A DNA stretch of 64,000 nucleotides from NCBI GenBank assembly GCA_910588855.1, contig CAJUSR010000019.1, positions 13,625-77,624 of the forward strand, written 5' to 3'. This document shows, piece after piece, positions 16,263 to 24,953 of this stretch (position 1 is the first letter of the stretch; each line of letters begins with the position of its first letter). A model generated the notes under the pieces. The model made no database searches. It was not told the origin of the DNA and was given only the letters and a program-made list of their open reading frames with translations. The translations under genes were made by a program, and so were the position numbers. The DNA is from an uncultured Kineothrix sp. Its GTDB lineage: Bacteria > Bacillota > Clostridia > Lachnospirales > Lachnospiraceae.

Positions 16263-18594
16263 CCCACTTGTCTCCTTTTCCATTCAGTTCTTTTTTTACG
16301 CCTCTTGCCATAAAGCAAACCGGAACATCGTTTTCCAGCTCCACTTCGCTCCCGCTAACGCCAACGGAAATCTTCAATTTACTTCCCTGATAGGAAATAT
16401 GGAACGAATAGCCCTCCCATGCCTCCGGCAAAAAGGGTTCTATCAAAAGCATACCTTTCTGTACCCTTACCCCGCCAAAACCGAAAACAATCGCCTGCCA
16501 GGTTCCGGCCATATTAGCCGCATGGATTCCGGCATAAAAATTATTATGATAGTCGTCCAAATCCATCCTCGCCGACTCCGCAAAATACCGATACGACTCT
16601 TCCCTATATCCAATCCGGCAGGCCAACATACCGAAAATGCATGTTGAAAGGGAAGAATGATGCAATGTGACTTCCTGATAAAAATCGTAATTCCTCCGTA
16701 ACTCTTCCGTGGAAAACAGACCGCAATGCAGCAGCATACCTAAAATAGCATCTGCCTGTTTCGACATCCGCTGTCTGTAAATAAAAAGAGGATGATAGTT
16801 TTCATAGAGCAGATGCCTTTTCTCTTCAGGGATTTTGCTTTCATTCCAAGGTTTTCGCATCATAAACCCATCGTCCAGCGGATATATCTGCCTTTCCTCG
16901 TCATAGGGGAAGTACATTTTCTCCACAATTTTTTCCCAATATTCCAGTTCCTCTCCGGTAATGCCCAAACGGCGGAAAAGCTCCTCCAACGCCAGCCGGT
17001 TCCTTTCCCCGATTTCTTTCAAAGCCCAAAGGGCATCTTTGATATTTTCCCTAGCCATTAAGTTCGTGTAAAAATTATTGTCTACAAGAGCATTGTACTC
17101 GTCCGGCCCGGTGACTGCACAAATGCAATAACGTCCCCCTTTGGAAGGGGCAAAGCAACCCACATCCGCCCATACTCTTGCCGTTTCCACCAACACTTCC
17201 GCCGCCCGATTCTCCAAATAATCATAATCGCCCGATACATCCACATAAAGCTTGAAAGCATACGCAATATCTGCATTAATATGGTATTGCGCCGTTCCTA
17301 ACGGAAAATAGGTAGAAGCCTCCGCCCCGTTAATCGTCCGCCAAGGATACAACGCCCCTTTTTCATGCCCTAATATCCTTGCCCTTTTCCTGGCTTCCTC
17401 TAAAGTATCGTAGCGGAAATCCAACAGTGCCTTTGCAAGCGCCGGCTCCGTATATACGAACACTGGCAGGACATACATTTCCGTATCCCAGAAATAATGC
17501 CCCTCGTAGCCCTCGCCGGACAAACCTTTGGCACCCATTCCCGTCCTGCCGTCTCTGCCTAGTGCCTGCATCACATGAAACAGGTTAAACCGGATTCCCT
17601 GCTGCAATCTTTCATCCCCAACAATCTTCACATCCGCCTTTTCCCAAAAGGCTTCCATGTAGGCCTTCTGTTTTTTCAGGAGTTCCTCAAAGCCTTCCTC
17701 TTTTGCCCTATGCAGCACTTCCCGGATAAACGGCTCCATCTTTTCCCTGCCGCCTTCTTTCCAATCCAACACGCTGGTATACGCTATCCACTTAAAAAAA
17801 ATCCGTTTTTCCCCTTCTTTCCCCTCCATTTCATATTCTATCCATGCTTGCTTCCCTTCCGTGCCTTCCTTTACATGATATTCCTCCGTATCAACGGCAT
17901 GGCCGCAGCCGCATGCCATAACAAGCCCGCTGTTTTTTGCCATTCCTTCATAATAAAGGGTTTCTCCTCCTGCCTCTATCTTTTCCGGCAGCAAATGCTT
18001 CCCGAACGGGCCGTAGTCCACCAGCGGATTCGTTTTCCTCGTATGGTTTTCCACCTCCCCGTCCAAAACCGATACCAGACGGATTTTTCCCGTAAAGTTT
18101 AACGGTGTCACCTCGTATTCCATTGCCATCAGATTTTTGTAGGCAAAAGAAACAAGACGCCTTGTGCGGATACGTACTTGTTTCCCCAACGGGCTTTCCC
18201 ATTCCGTTTCCCTTTCTAACACCCCTTCTTTCATATGGAGCGTCCGTCGGCTCTTCAACAGCTTCCCCTTTCGCATATCAAACTTTTCCTCTCCAAGAAA
18301 AAGTTTGATTATCTTTCCATTGGGCAAATTCAACAATGTCTGGCTCTTTGTCGGAAAACCATAATTCCATTCCCCATAACGGATTTCTTCGCTTTCATAA
18401 AACCCATTGATAAAATTGCCCTCTAACCCTTCGTCCTCGGAAAACGGATACCCTTCTTCAAAGGTTCCCCTTGTTCCAATATAACCGTTGGACAACGCAA
18501 ACGTCGTCTCATTCCGGTAAACATGCTCCATCCGGAACTTTTCCTCCGTAATATCCCATGCCTCCACCGGATAAATCACTTTATTTTCTTTCAT
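16249..18594 (-). CDS. Glycoside hydrolase family 65 protein (disaccharide phosphorylase-like)
   Basis: 781 residues, full length for GH65. The N-terminal beta-domain, the alpha/alpha-barrel (FWDTEMYVLPVFVYTEP, INADIAYAF) and the catalytic Glu in VTGPDEYN are seen, with phosphate-site residues near KQADAILG and HHSSLSTCIFG. Members phosphorolyse alpha-linked glucose disaccharides (maltose, kojibiose, nigerose, trehalose) to beta-glucose 1-phosphate and a sugar. Linkage cannot be told from the sequence by eye. It is downstream of an ABC importer and PIG-L gene, suggesting intracellular use of an imported disaccharide. The start has GAGG, 7 bases upstream. Confidence 0.93.
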   Translation of the reverse strand: MKENKVIYPVEAWDITEEKFRMEHVYRNETTFALSNGYIGTRGTFEEGYPFSEDEGLEGNFINGFYESEEIRYGEWNYGFPTKSQTLLNLPNGKIIKLFLGEEKFDMRKGKLLKSRRTLHMKEGVLERETEWESPLGKQVRIRTRRLVSFAYKNLMAMEYEVTPLNFTGKIRLVSVLDGEVENHTRKTNPLVDYGPFGKHLLPEKIEAGGETLYYEGMAKNSGLVMACGCGHAVDTEEYHVKEGTEGKQAWIEYEMEGKEGEKRIFFKWIAYTSVLDWKEGGREKMEPFIREVLHRAKEEGFEELLKKQKAYMEAFWEKADVKIVGDERLQQGIRFNLFHVMQALGRDGRTGMGAKGLSGEGYEGHYFWDTEMYVLPVFVYTEPALAKALLDFRYDTLEEARKRARILGHEKGALYPWRTINGAEASTYFPLGTAQYHINADIAYAFKLYVDVSGDYDYLENRAAEVLVETARVWADVGCFAPSKGGRYCICAVTGPDEYNALVDNNFYTNLMARENIKDALWALKEIGERNRLALEELFRRLGITGEELEYWEKIVEKMYFPYDEERQIYPLDDGFMMRKPWNESKIPEEKRHLLYENYHPLFIYRQRMSKQADAILGMLLHCGLFSTEELRRNYDFYQEVTLHHSSLSTCIFGMLACRIGYREESYRYFAESARMDLDDYHNNFYAGIHAANMAGTWQAIVFGFGGVRVQKGMLLIEPFLPEAWEGYSFHISYQGSKLKISVGVSGSEVELENDVPVCFMARGVKKELNGKGDKWVEEV

Positions 18595-18610
18595 TACGTT
18601 TCCTCATTTC

Positions 18611-19516
18611 TTATATTTCCCAAAAAATCTCTTCCTCTTTAACAAAGGCATACAAAAAGTCCACCGCATCTGGTTTTAGCGCAGTCACATGCTTGGCTAA
18701 TGCCCTCGCTTTCCTATTTTCTTCCAAACATTTCCCTCTCATAGAATCCGGTACCAAAAAAACAATCCTATCCTCCCACTTTAAATCCCCTAATATCCGA
18801 TTGTCTTCCTCTTCCGTTCCGTTCTTCAAAGTTTCCCCTTCTGCATAAAGTTCCGGTGAATCGAAAGCAGTAATCCCTTCTCCCCGTCTTGGCCAATTCT
18901 CATCCCCCGCCCGGGAGTGGACGATACCGCTGTAAAGCTTCGGCTCATATCCCTCTTCTTTGCATTCCCCCAGCACCTCCCTGACAAAAAAGAACAGCCC
19001 GCTATGGTCGCCATGAGTATCCTCCGCCGCCGTTGTGAAAATATGCGCCGGCCGATACTCCATAAGCAGCGCCTTCAAATCCCACCGGAACCCATTCCGC
19101 GTATATAAGCCATGTTCCCCATAGTTTTCCTTATGAAATTCCTCCTTCTCCGGCAAACCATACGTCGATATTCCGCAATGGGAAGGATGGACTTTTTCCC
19201 CGTCTTCCTCATGATACAGCCCAAATAAAAAGCTCTCCTCTTCGGGCATCCCCGTATCCGCATACCCAAGGAATACCACTTGGTCCTCCGGCACACCAAG
19301 GGACTTAAGCCCCTCTAAGGATTCCCTCAGTCTGGCCCTTCCCTCCGCGCCGTCCTTGCTGCCATAATCCCCATTAGTCGCTATCACCACCGTCAGTTTT
19401 ACTCCATACCTGACCGCATTCTCCATAATCCCTGCGCACATCAAAATCTCATCATCCTCATGCGGCACCAACACCATGATGCTTCCAAAACCTTCCCCAA
19501 TCTCCCGTACTTCCAT
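18611..19516 (-). CDS. PIG-L family (LmbE-like) deacetylase
   Basis: 301 residues from the start chosen here. Zinc-ligand motifs are VPHEDDEIL (a variant of the usual PHPDDE) and THGDHSG. Family members remove acetyl groups from N-acetylglucosamine-containing molecules. The reading frame extends to 19603, but ATG 19516 has AGGGGG at 7-base spacing. It lies 16 bases upstream of the GH65 gene. This suggests that the imported glycan has an N-acetyl group or that the enzyme acts on a conjugate; the substrate is inferred only. Confidence 0.88.
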   Translation of the reverse strand: MEVREIGEGFGSIMVLVPHEDDEILMCAGIMENAVRYGVKLTVVIATNGDYGSKDGAEGRARLRESLEGLKSLGVPEDQVVFLGYADTGMPEEESFLFGLYHEEDGEKVHPSHCGISTYGLPEKEEFHKENYGEHGLYTRNGFRWDLKALLMEYRPAHIFTTAAEDTHGDHSGLFFFVREVLGECKEEGYEPKLYSGIVHSRAGDENWPRRGEGITAFDSPELYAEGETLKNGTEEEDNRILGDLKWEDRIVFLVPDSMRGKCLEENRKARALAKHVTALKPDAVDFLYAFVKEEEIFWEI

Positions 19517-19690
19517 TCCTATACCCCCTAACCATTCTTCCTGAACTTCTTTATGCTTCTTTTGGAAGCACTCTCTGCTGCAAGCGCCAGACACTCTCCC
19601 CACCCTTACGCTTTCCCTGTGCCGTCTCCCGGGCTCACATTATAAATGAGAAAACTGCATTTGGGGCGTTCTTTGATATAAGAAAGTTTA

Positions 19691-20557
19691 TTAACCTTTC
19701 ACCGCCCCTGCGGCCACGCCTGCAATAATGTATTTCTGCATAAACACATAAAAAACCATCAAAGGCGCCACGCCCAGCATCAACATCGGGAATAACGCAG
19801 TCCAATCTGTGGAAAACTGTCCGATATTCCGCGAGACCTCCTGTAAAATCACGTCTTTCTCCCGGCTCTGCAAAAACAGCAACGGAGTCATAAATTCATT
19901 CCAGACATTTAACGTCACAATGATGACCACCGTAGAAATCACCGGCTTTAGCAAAGGAAGCACTATGGAAAAAAACTTTTTCATCACCGAACACCCGTCG
20001 ATTTCCGCCGCCTCTTCTAACTCCCGCGGAATCGTGGATTCAATAAACTCCTTAAACAGAAATACACCCTGTGGGGTATTAATTGCCACATTGACAAGAA
20101 TCACCGCAAACGCGTTATTCATCAAATGAAAGCTCTTCACTATTTTATAAAGGCTTACGATATTCATCTGAAAAGGCACGATTAGCCCTGCGAGGAAAAA
20201 GAGGAAAAACCGCATCCCCCATTTTGTCTTCGTCCTTGCCAATGCATACCCTGCCATAGAAGCGAAAATAACGATGAAAAAAACCGCCGTTGCCGTAATA
20301 AAGAGAGTATTCCCAAATGCTCTGGGAAACTGCATGTTCTGCCATGCCGTCACGTAATTTTCCACCATAAGCACTTTCGGCAGCGCAAGCGGGCTTGCCG
20401 TGGCCTCCTTGGGGCTTTTCAACGTCGTTACAATCAAATAGTAAATCGGTATGAACCAGATAACCGCCAATAAAATCATTATGGTTTCCGTCACCGCTAA
20501 GTTTCTTTTTCTTTTTGTCTGATACTTTGTCTGATGTTTCATTTGATATTTCGTCAT
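19691..20557 (-). CDS. Carbohydrate ABC transporter permease (MalG family)
   Basis: 288 residues with six predicted membrane segments and the EAA loop EAAEIDGCSVMKKFFSIVLP. The N-terminus is unusual: a repeated basic leader, MTKYQMKHQTKYQTKRKR, before the first membrane segment. It overlaps the other permease by 4 bases. It imports a sugar with the binding protein and an ATPase that is not encoded here (a shared MsmK-type ATPase is usual). Confidence 0.95.
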   Translation of the reverse strand: MTKYQMKHQTKYQTKRKRNLAVTETIMILLAVIWFIPIYYLIVTTLKSPKEATASPLALPKVLMVENYVTAWQNMQFPRAFGNTLFITATAVFFIVIFASMAGYALARTKTKWGMRFFLFFLAGLIVPFQMNIVSLYKIVKSFHLMNNAFAVILVNVAINTPQGVFLFKEFIESTIPRELEEAAEIDGCSVMKKFFSIVLPLLKPVISTVVIIVTLNVWNEFMTPLLFLQSREKDVILQEVSRNIGQFSTDWTALFPMLMLGVAPLMVFYVFMQKYIIAGVAAGAVKG

Positions 20558-21459
20558 GATATCGCCTCACTCCATTTCCCCATTAATTTGGTCACAAAAG
20601 CACTGATTATCAGCACAATTATAAAGAAACATACGCCAAACGCTGCGCCGGTGGAATAAAACCCGTCCGAAATCCCTTTCTTCATCATGACTGTCATCAC
20701 CGTTTCCGTAGCGTTGCCCGGCCCTCCCGATGTCATGGAATAAATAATATCAAATACTTTCATTCCCCCGATTAGCCCTGTTACCACAATAATCTTTACC
20801 GAAGGGCACATGAGCGGAAGCGTAATATAGAAAAACCGCTGCAAACCGCTGGCTCCGTCAATATCCGCCGCCTCGTACAAATCCTTGGAAATACTTTGCA
20901 GATTAGCAAGATAAATGACCATTGCCCATCCCGTCCATTGCCATACCTGTGTGAATATTACGGAAAACAATGCGCGGTTAGCCGTAAAGAAGTTGAATAT
21001 ATCCAAACCCATCCGGTGGAATAAATTATTCACCAGCCCATAATCCGAAGAAGACATAATAAAATTCCATAAATACCCGATAATCAAGGAACTAAACACC
21101 GCCGGAAAAAAATAAACTGCCCGCAACAGATTCCTTGTTTTCAACTTCTTATCCAAAACTACCGCCAAAGGCAACGCCAGTATCGTTTGGAACGAAGTCA
21201 GTAATATCGCATAAACCACCGAATTTTTAATCGCTATCGTCATCAGCGGTGTATCGAATACCTTCAGATAATTGCTGATTCCGACAAAATGCAGATTTAC
21301 CGGATTCATATCCGTATAATCCGTGAAACTGTAAAACACCGTATATAGAAACGGCACGATGCTAAACAGCAGATAAATTAAAAATGCCGGCAGAATAAAT
21401 AATATAAAATAATACCCAAGTGTTCCCGCTTCCCTCTTTTTAACGCCCATTCTCTTCAT
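20554..21459 (-). CDS. Carbohydrate ABC transporter permease (MalF family)
   Basis: 301 residues with six membrane segments and the EAA loop EAADIDGASGLQRFFYITLP. It pairs with the MalG-like permease. The start at 21459 follows GGGATAGG. The gene is separated from the binding-protein gene by 212 bases that hold a terminator and repeat copy D, so the permeases are probably made in smaller amounts than the binding protein. Confidence 0.95.
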   Translation of the reverse strand: MKRMGVKKREAGTLGYYFILFILPAFLIYLLFSIVPFLYTVFYSFTDYTDMNPVNLHFVGISNYLKVFDTPLMTIAIKNSVVYAILLTSFQTILALPLAVVLDKKLKTRNLLRAVYFFPAVFSSLIIGYLWNFIMSSSDYGLVNNLFHRMGLDIFNFFTANRALFSVIFTQVWQWTGWAMVIYLANLQSISKDLYEAADIDGASGLQRFFYITLPLMCPSVKIIVVTGLIGGMKVFDIIYSMTSGGPGNATETVMTVMMKKGISDGFYSTGAAFGVCFFIIVLIISAFVTKLMGKWSEAIS

Positions 21460-21495
21460 TTCCTATCCCTTCCCATCTAAATACCCATGCACTTG

Positions 21496-21581
21496 TGTAA
21501 AAAAGTGTCTTCGACACTTCATGAAGAACCTTCGGTTCTTCCTCAATCTACATCCTTCTGGCGAAGGACTTTCCTATATGG
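21496..21581 (-). repeat. Dispersed terminator-linked repeat, copy D
   Basis: Three consecutive hairpins are seen: AAGTGTC/GACACTT (21503-21519), GAAGAACC/GGTTCTTC (21523-21541) and CCTTC/GAAGG (21554-21567). On the minus strand the first ends in TTTTTTA. The tail CTATATGG directly follows the binding-protein terminator. Copy E at 45485-45566 has the same three hairpins. Confidence 0.8.
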
Positions 21582-21621
21582 TAAAAAAAGCGCCCCAAAC
21601 TTCTCTTTTCATTTGAGGCGC
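21582..21621 (-). terminator. Terminator after the sugar-binding-protein gene
   Basis: On the minus strand GCGCCTCAAA pairs with TTTGGGGCGC, followed by TTTTTTTACC. It lies 50 bases after the stop codon and before the permease genes, a usual means of raising binding-protein expression over permeases. Confidence 0.88.
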
Positions 21622-21671
21622 TTCTACTGGCCCGGCAATCCTGCTACCGGGATGCTGCTTTATATATAACC

Positions 21672-22991
21672 TTATTTAGACAGCAATTCTGCTACCGCCG
21701 CATCTACATTTTGAAGCGTAGTGGACAAATCCTGCGCCCCAAGAAGGTAGCTTTGCATCTGGGTGCCGTATTCTTCATGTGCCGGCGCTGCCGCTCCCCA
21801 TTCGTTCCAAGGGCAATATACATTCCCTGCCGCCAATGCATCGGATACGCTGTTATAAGCTGCCGGAAGGTCGAAGGATGCCCCTTCTAAATAGGAAGAG
21901 CCGCCCTGATTGTTCTCCCACAAAGCTGTCTGCCCTTCGATGGTGGAAATCGCCGCAACGACTTTCATCGCTGCTTCTTTGTTTGCCGAATTTTCATTTA
22001 CTGCAAACCCACATCCTGGTCCGCCAATCAACCAGCCAGCACTCTCGCTTTGTCCATAGAAAGGCATCATGTCAATCTGCAAGTCGGGGTTTTTCGCCAT
22101 AATCGCATCCAAATCCCAAGGGCCGGAGCAGAACATTGCCGCATCTCCCATAGCAAACTGTTCCAACGCCTGGTCATGGTCGATACCTGTCATATCCGTA
22201 GTATAAATACCTTCCGTTATCATCTCCGACCATTTTTCCAGATAAGGGTTCCATGTGCCGTCCATCGTTGTTTTGCCTTCCCTGTAGTCACTGCCGAAGT
22301 TTTTCCCCGCATCGGTGGAAAGATATTCCGCTGCCACAAATGCCATAGAGTTTTTCAGCATCGGTTCCCATGACTTCAAACCTGCTGCCAGAGGAGTAAT
22401 CCCCAAATCCTGGAACTGCTTGCAAACCGCTATATATTCATCAAAAGTCTTAGGCAGCTCAATATTGTTATCCTCAAACAACTGTTTATTGTAGAAAATC
22501 CCTTCAAACCAACTAATCCCAGGCAGTGCATATACGCTTCCGTCATACGAATATACGCTTGTTCCTGCATCCGAATATTTCCCTGCCAAATCATCCAGCG
22601 ATGCCAAATACCCCAGCCTTGCATGTTTCAGCGCCGACCCCGGAGACTCGCAAATAATATCCGGTCCTTCCTCTGCCGACAACTGGGTATCCACAATCGT
22701 ATCATAATTGGAATTGTCTATGAACAAATACTCAATTTCCACATCCGGCACCGCTTCCGCCAGATAATCCAGCATAGCCGCTACCGTATCCTCACTGTTC
22801 CAATAAGTCATACGTATTACCGTTTTCCCACCGGCGCTTTCCCCTTCCGCAGCTTCTGCCGCTTCTTCGCCGCCAGCAGCCGGGGCAGCCGCCTCTTCCT
22901 TCGCCGGCTCTGCCGGTTTGCTTCCGCACCCGGTCAGCATCGCTGCCGTCATAGCCGTACACAACAAAATGCTCAGTAACCTTCTTTTCAT
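21672..22991 (-). CDS. Extracellular sugar-binding lipoprotein of an ABC transporter
   Basis: 439 residues. A lipoprotein signal (LLCTAMTAAMLTGCGSK, lipobox LTGC) is followed by an Ala/Glu-rich linker and a family-1 solute-binding fold. Motifs such as GPDIICESPG and MMPFYGQSESAGWLIGGPG fit the maltose/multiple-sugar binding group. It is anchored to the outer face of the membrane. The start has GGGAGG upstream. YesM/YesN-type regulators precede it and the permeases follow. Confidence 0.94.
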   Translation of the reverse strand: MKRRLLSILLCTAMTAAMLTGCGSKPAEPAKEEAAAPAAGGEEAAEAAEGESAGGKTVIRMTYWNSEDTVAAMLDYLAEAVPDVEIEYLFIDNSNYDTIVDTQLSAEEGPDIICESPGSALKHARLGYLASLDDLAGKYSDAGTSVYSYDGSVYALPGISWFEGIFYNKQLFEDNNIELPKTFDEYIAVCKQFQDLGITPLAAGLKSWEPMLKNSMAFVAAEYLSTDAGKNFGSDYREGKTTMDGTWNPYLEKWSEMITEGIYTTDMTGIDHDQALEQFAMGDAAMFCSGPWDLDAIMAKNPDLQIDMMPFYGQSESAGWLIGGPGCGFAVNENSANKEAAMKVVAAISTIEGQTALWENNQGGSSYLEGASFDLPAAYNSVSDALAAGNVYCPWNEWGAAAPAHEEYGTQMQSYLLGAQDLSTTLQNVDAAVAELLSK

Positions 22992-23099
22992 TCCACTCTA
23001 TCCTCCCTTTCCTTTGATATGCTCATTGTAAGGCTTTTCCCCCGGCATTTATATAATACATTTTTTAGAAACCTGTTCCTTTTTCGTGTAATATTCTGA

Positions 23100-24953
23100 T
23101 TATCCCTTTTCCTTAATCTTTATTGTAAAACAAGTATACCCTTCCTCTGTAATCTTCACGGAAAGCCCACAGCCTTCCCCATAATAAATCGCAATCCTCT
23201 GCTGGATATTATATATGCCATACCCCTTTCCCGGCTTCCCCAAAATATCTTCCAGCATCTCCACATCCATCACCGGGCCATTATTGCACACGGAAAAAAG
23301 CAAATGCTGCCCTTCTTTGCAAAATTCAATTATTACCAGTCCTTCCTCTTCTTCCTCCTCAATATAATCAATTCCATGCTCTATTGCATTTTCTACAATC
23401 GGCTGCAGCAAGAAATTCAACATTTCACAGCCAAGCCCATCCTCATCAACCCGGTATTCCACTGCAAATCCATTTTCCTTTGTCCTCTGCAAGATTTCTA
23501 TATACGCCCGGACATTCTCCAATTCCCTTTCCACCGTAGTCACCGGTTGCCCGTTGTTCAGCGTTGTCCGGTAAAATTTTGCCAACAGCCCTGTAATATC
23601 GCTGATTTCCTCCTCTCCCTTTTTCAACGCCTTCCATTTGATGGAAGAAAGAGTATTATAAAGGAAATGAGGATTAATCATAGCCTGCAATGCTTTTAAT
23701 TCCGTTGCTTTTTTCTCTATTTCAATTTTATACACCTGATTGATTGTATCATTTAGCCGCTCCGTCATCCTTCCAAGGCTGTTCGTTACGATACCAATTT
23801 CATCTGTATCTTCGGTATAACAGGGATGTTCCAGATTCCCTCCGGAAATCATTTCCGCCTGTTCCTTTAAGGAAAGCAGCCTCCTGCTCAATGTCCGGGA
23901 GAAAATGCTGATAAAAATAAGGACCACCAGCATACAGCCGAATACGGCCACTAGCGTAGACACGATAATGGAATTGGTCTTGTCGGATATCATCTTCTTT
24001 TCCACATAATAATAAATCCTCCATCCGGTACTTTCCAACCTCCCCACCTTCAAAATACAGCCAGGTACCGTTTCATCTTTTCCGTTTTCAAAAAAATCAT
24101 TTCCTCCATCAAGGTCCCTCTCTATCGGAACCTCCAATTCCATAGAAGATTGCCCTCCCAAATTCTTCGCTTCCAAAGACTGCTCTTCCGCAGCCTGCCG
24201 TCCCTCCATCCTTTCTGCCATCGCCAGAATCCGTCCACTTACATCCTCGTCAGGCGACTTTTTCCAATAAATGATAGTTCCTTCCCCATCCGTAATCAAT
24301 ATCCCGTTTTCTAAATAATCCATGCTCTGCGCCGGTTCCAGCATCCGGTTTAAAAAAAATTCCGTCCGCATCACACCAATCGGCCGGCTGGTAGTTGCCG
24401 TATCCAGCACTGTCCTTGTGGCATACAGTTCATCCCCCTCCACCGTCCATTTCGTCCGGAAATTCTCCTGATGCTCCTGATACCATGCCTCTTCTTCATA
24501 AATGCCGGAAGGCTCTAAAAAAGACCCCACTTTATCTCTCACATAAGGAGTCACAATCCGTATGTTCTTTATATTGGAATCGCTGCTGATAAAATACCAG
24601 AAAATAGGCTCCACCGTCTTATTCAGCACCTGGGCGATTTCTACATTGTCAAAAGGATTCTTCTCCAAAGTTTCCCTGAAAGAAAGATGATAGGCGAGAA
24701 ACTTCGTAAAATCCGTTTCCCGCCCAAACCATGCTTCCATTTCCATTACCAATCTCCCTAAATTATTATCCACCGTTTTCTTTGTCTGATCCAACAGATT
24801 CCGGTTCGATACATGGAATGAATAACCCCCCAAAATAGTAATGGGAATGGAAACTAATACCGCAAAACTGATAATCAGCTTTTTCCGTATGGAAGCCTTC
24901 CCCGTAAACCAATGCCAAAACCTATATACCATTTTTCCCATATGGACAACCAT
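23100..24953 (-). CDS. YesM-type sensor histidine kinase
   Basis: 617 residues. A membrane segment (about 25-47), an extracellular sensing domain (about 50-320), a second membrane segment (about 330-352), a HAMP region, the His-kinase motif MINPHFLYNTLSSIKWKAL with the phospho-acceptor His, and a HATPase domain (LLQPIVENAIEHGI) follow in order. Such kinases sense extracellular or bound sugars. The start is ambiguous (24953 or 24941), as it lies in the start-site leader repeat. It overlaps the YesN-like gene by about 32 bases. Confidence 0.92.
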   Translation of the reverse strand: MVVHMGKMVYRFWHWFTGKASIRKKLIISFAVLVSIPITILGGYSFHVSNRNLLDQTKKTVDNNLGRLVMEMEAWFGRETDFTKFLAYHLSFRETLEKNPFDNVEIAQVLNKTVEPIFWYFISSDSNIKNIRIVTPYVRDKVGSFLEPSGIYEEEAWYQEHQENFRTKWTVEGDELYATRTVLDTATTSRPIGVMRTEFFLNRMLEPAQSMDYLENGILITDGEGTIIYWKKSPDEDVSGRILAMAERMEGRQAAEEQSLEAKNLGGQSSMELEVPIERDLDGGNDFFENGKDETVPGCILKVGRLESTGWRIYYYVEKKMISDKTNSIIVSTLVAVFGCMLVVLIFISIFSRTLSRRLLSLKEQAEMISGGNLEHPCYTEDTDEIGIVTNSLGRMTERLNDTINQVYKIEIEKKATELKALQAMINPHFLYNTLSSIKWKALKKGEEEISDITGLLAKFYRTTLNNGQPVTTVERELENVRAYIEILQRTKENGFAVEYRVDEDGLGCEMLNFLLQPIVENAIEHGIDYIEEEEEEGLVIIEFCKEGQHLLFSVCNNGPVMDVEMLEDILGKPGKGYGIYNIQQRIAIYYGEGCGLSVKITEEGYTCFTIKIKEKG

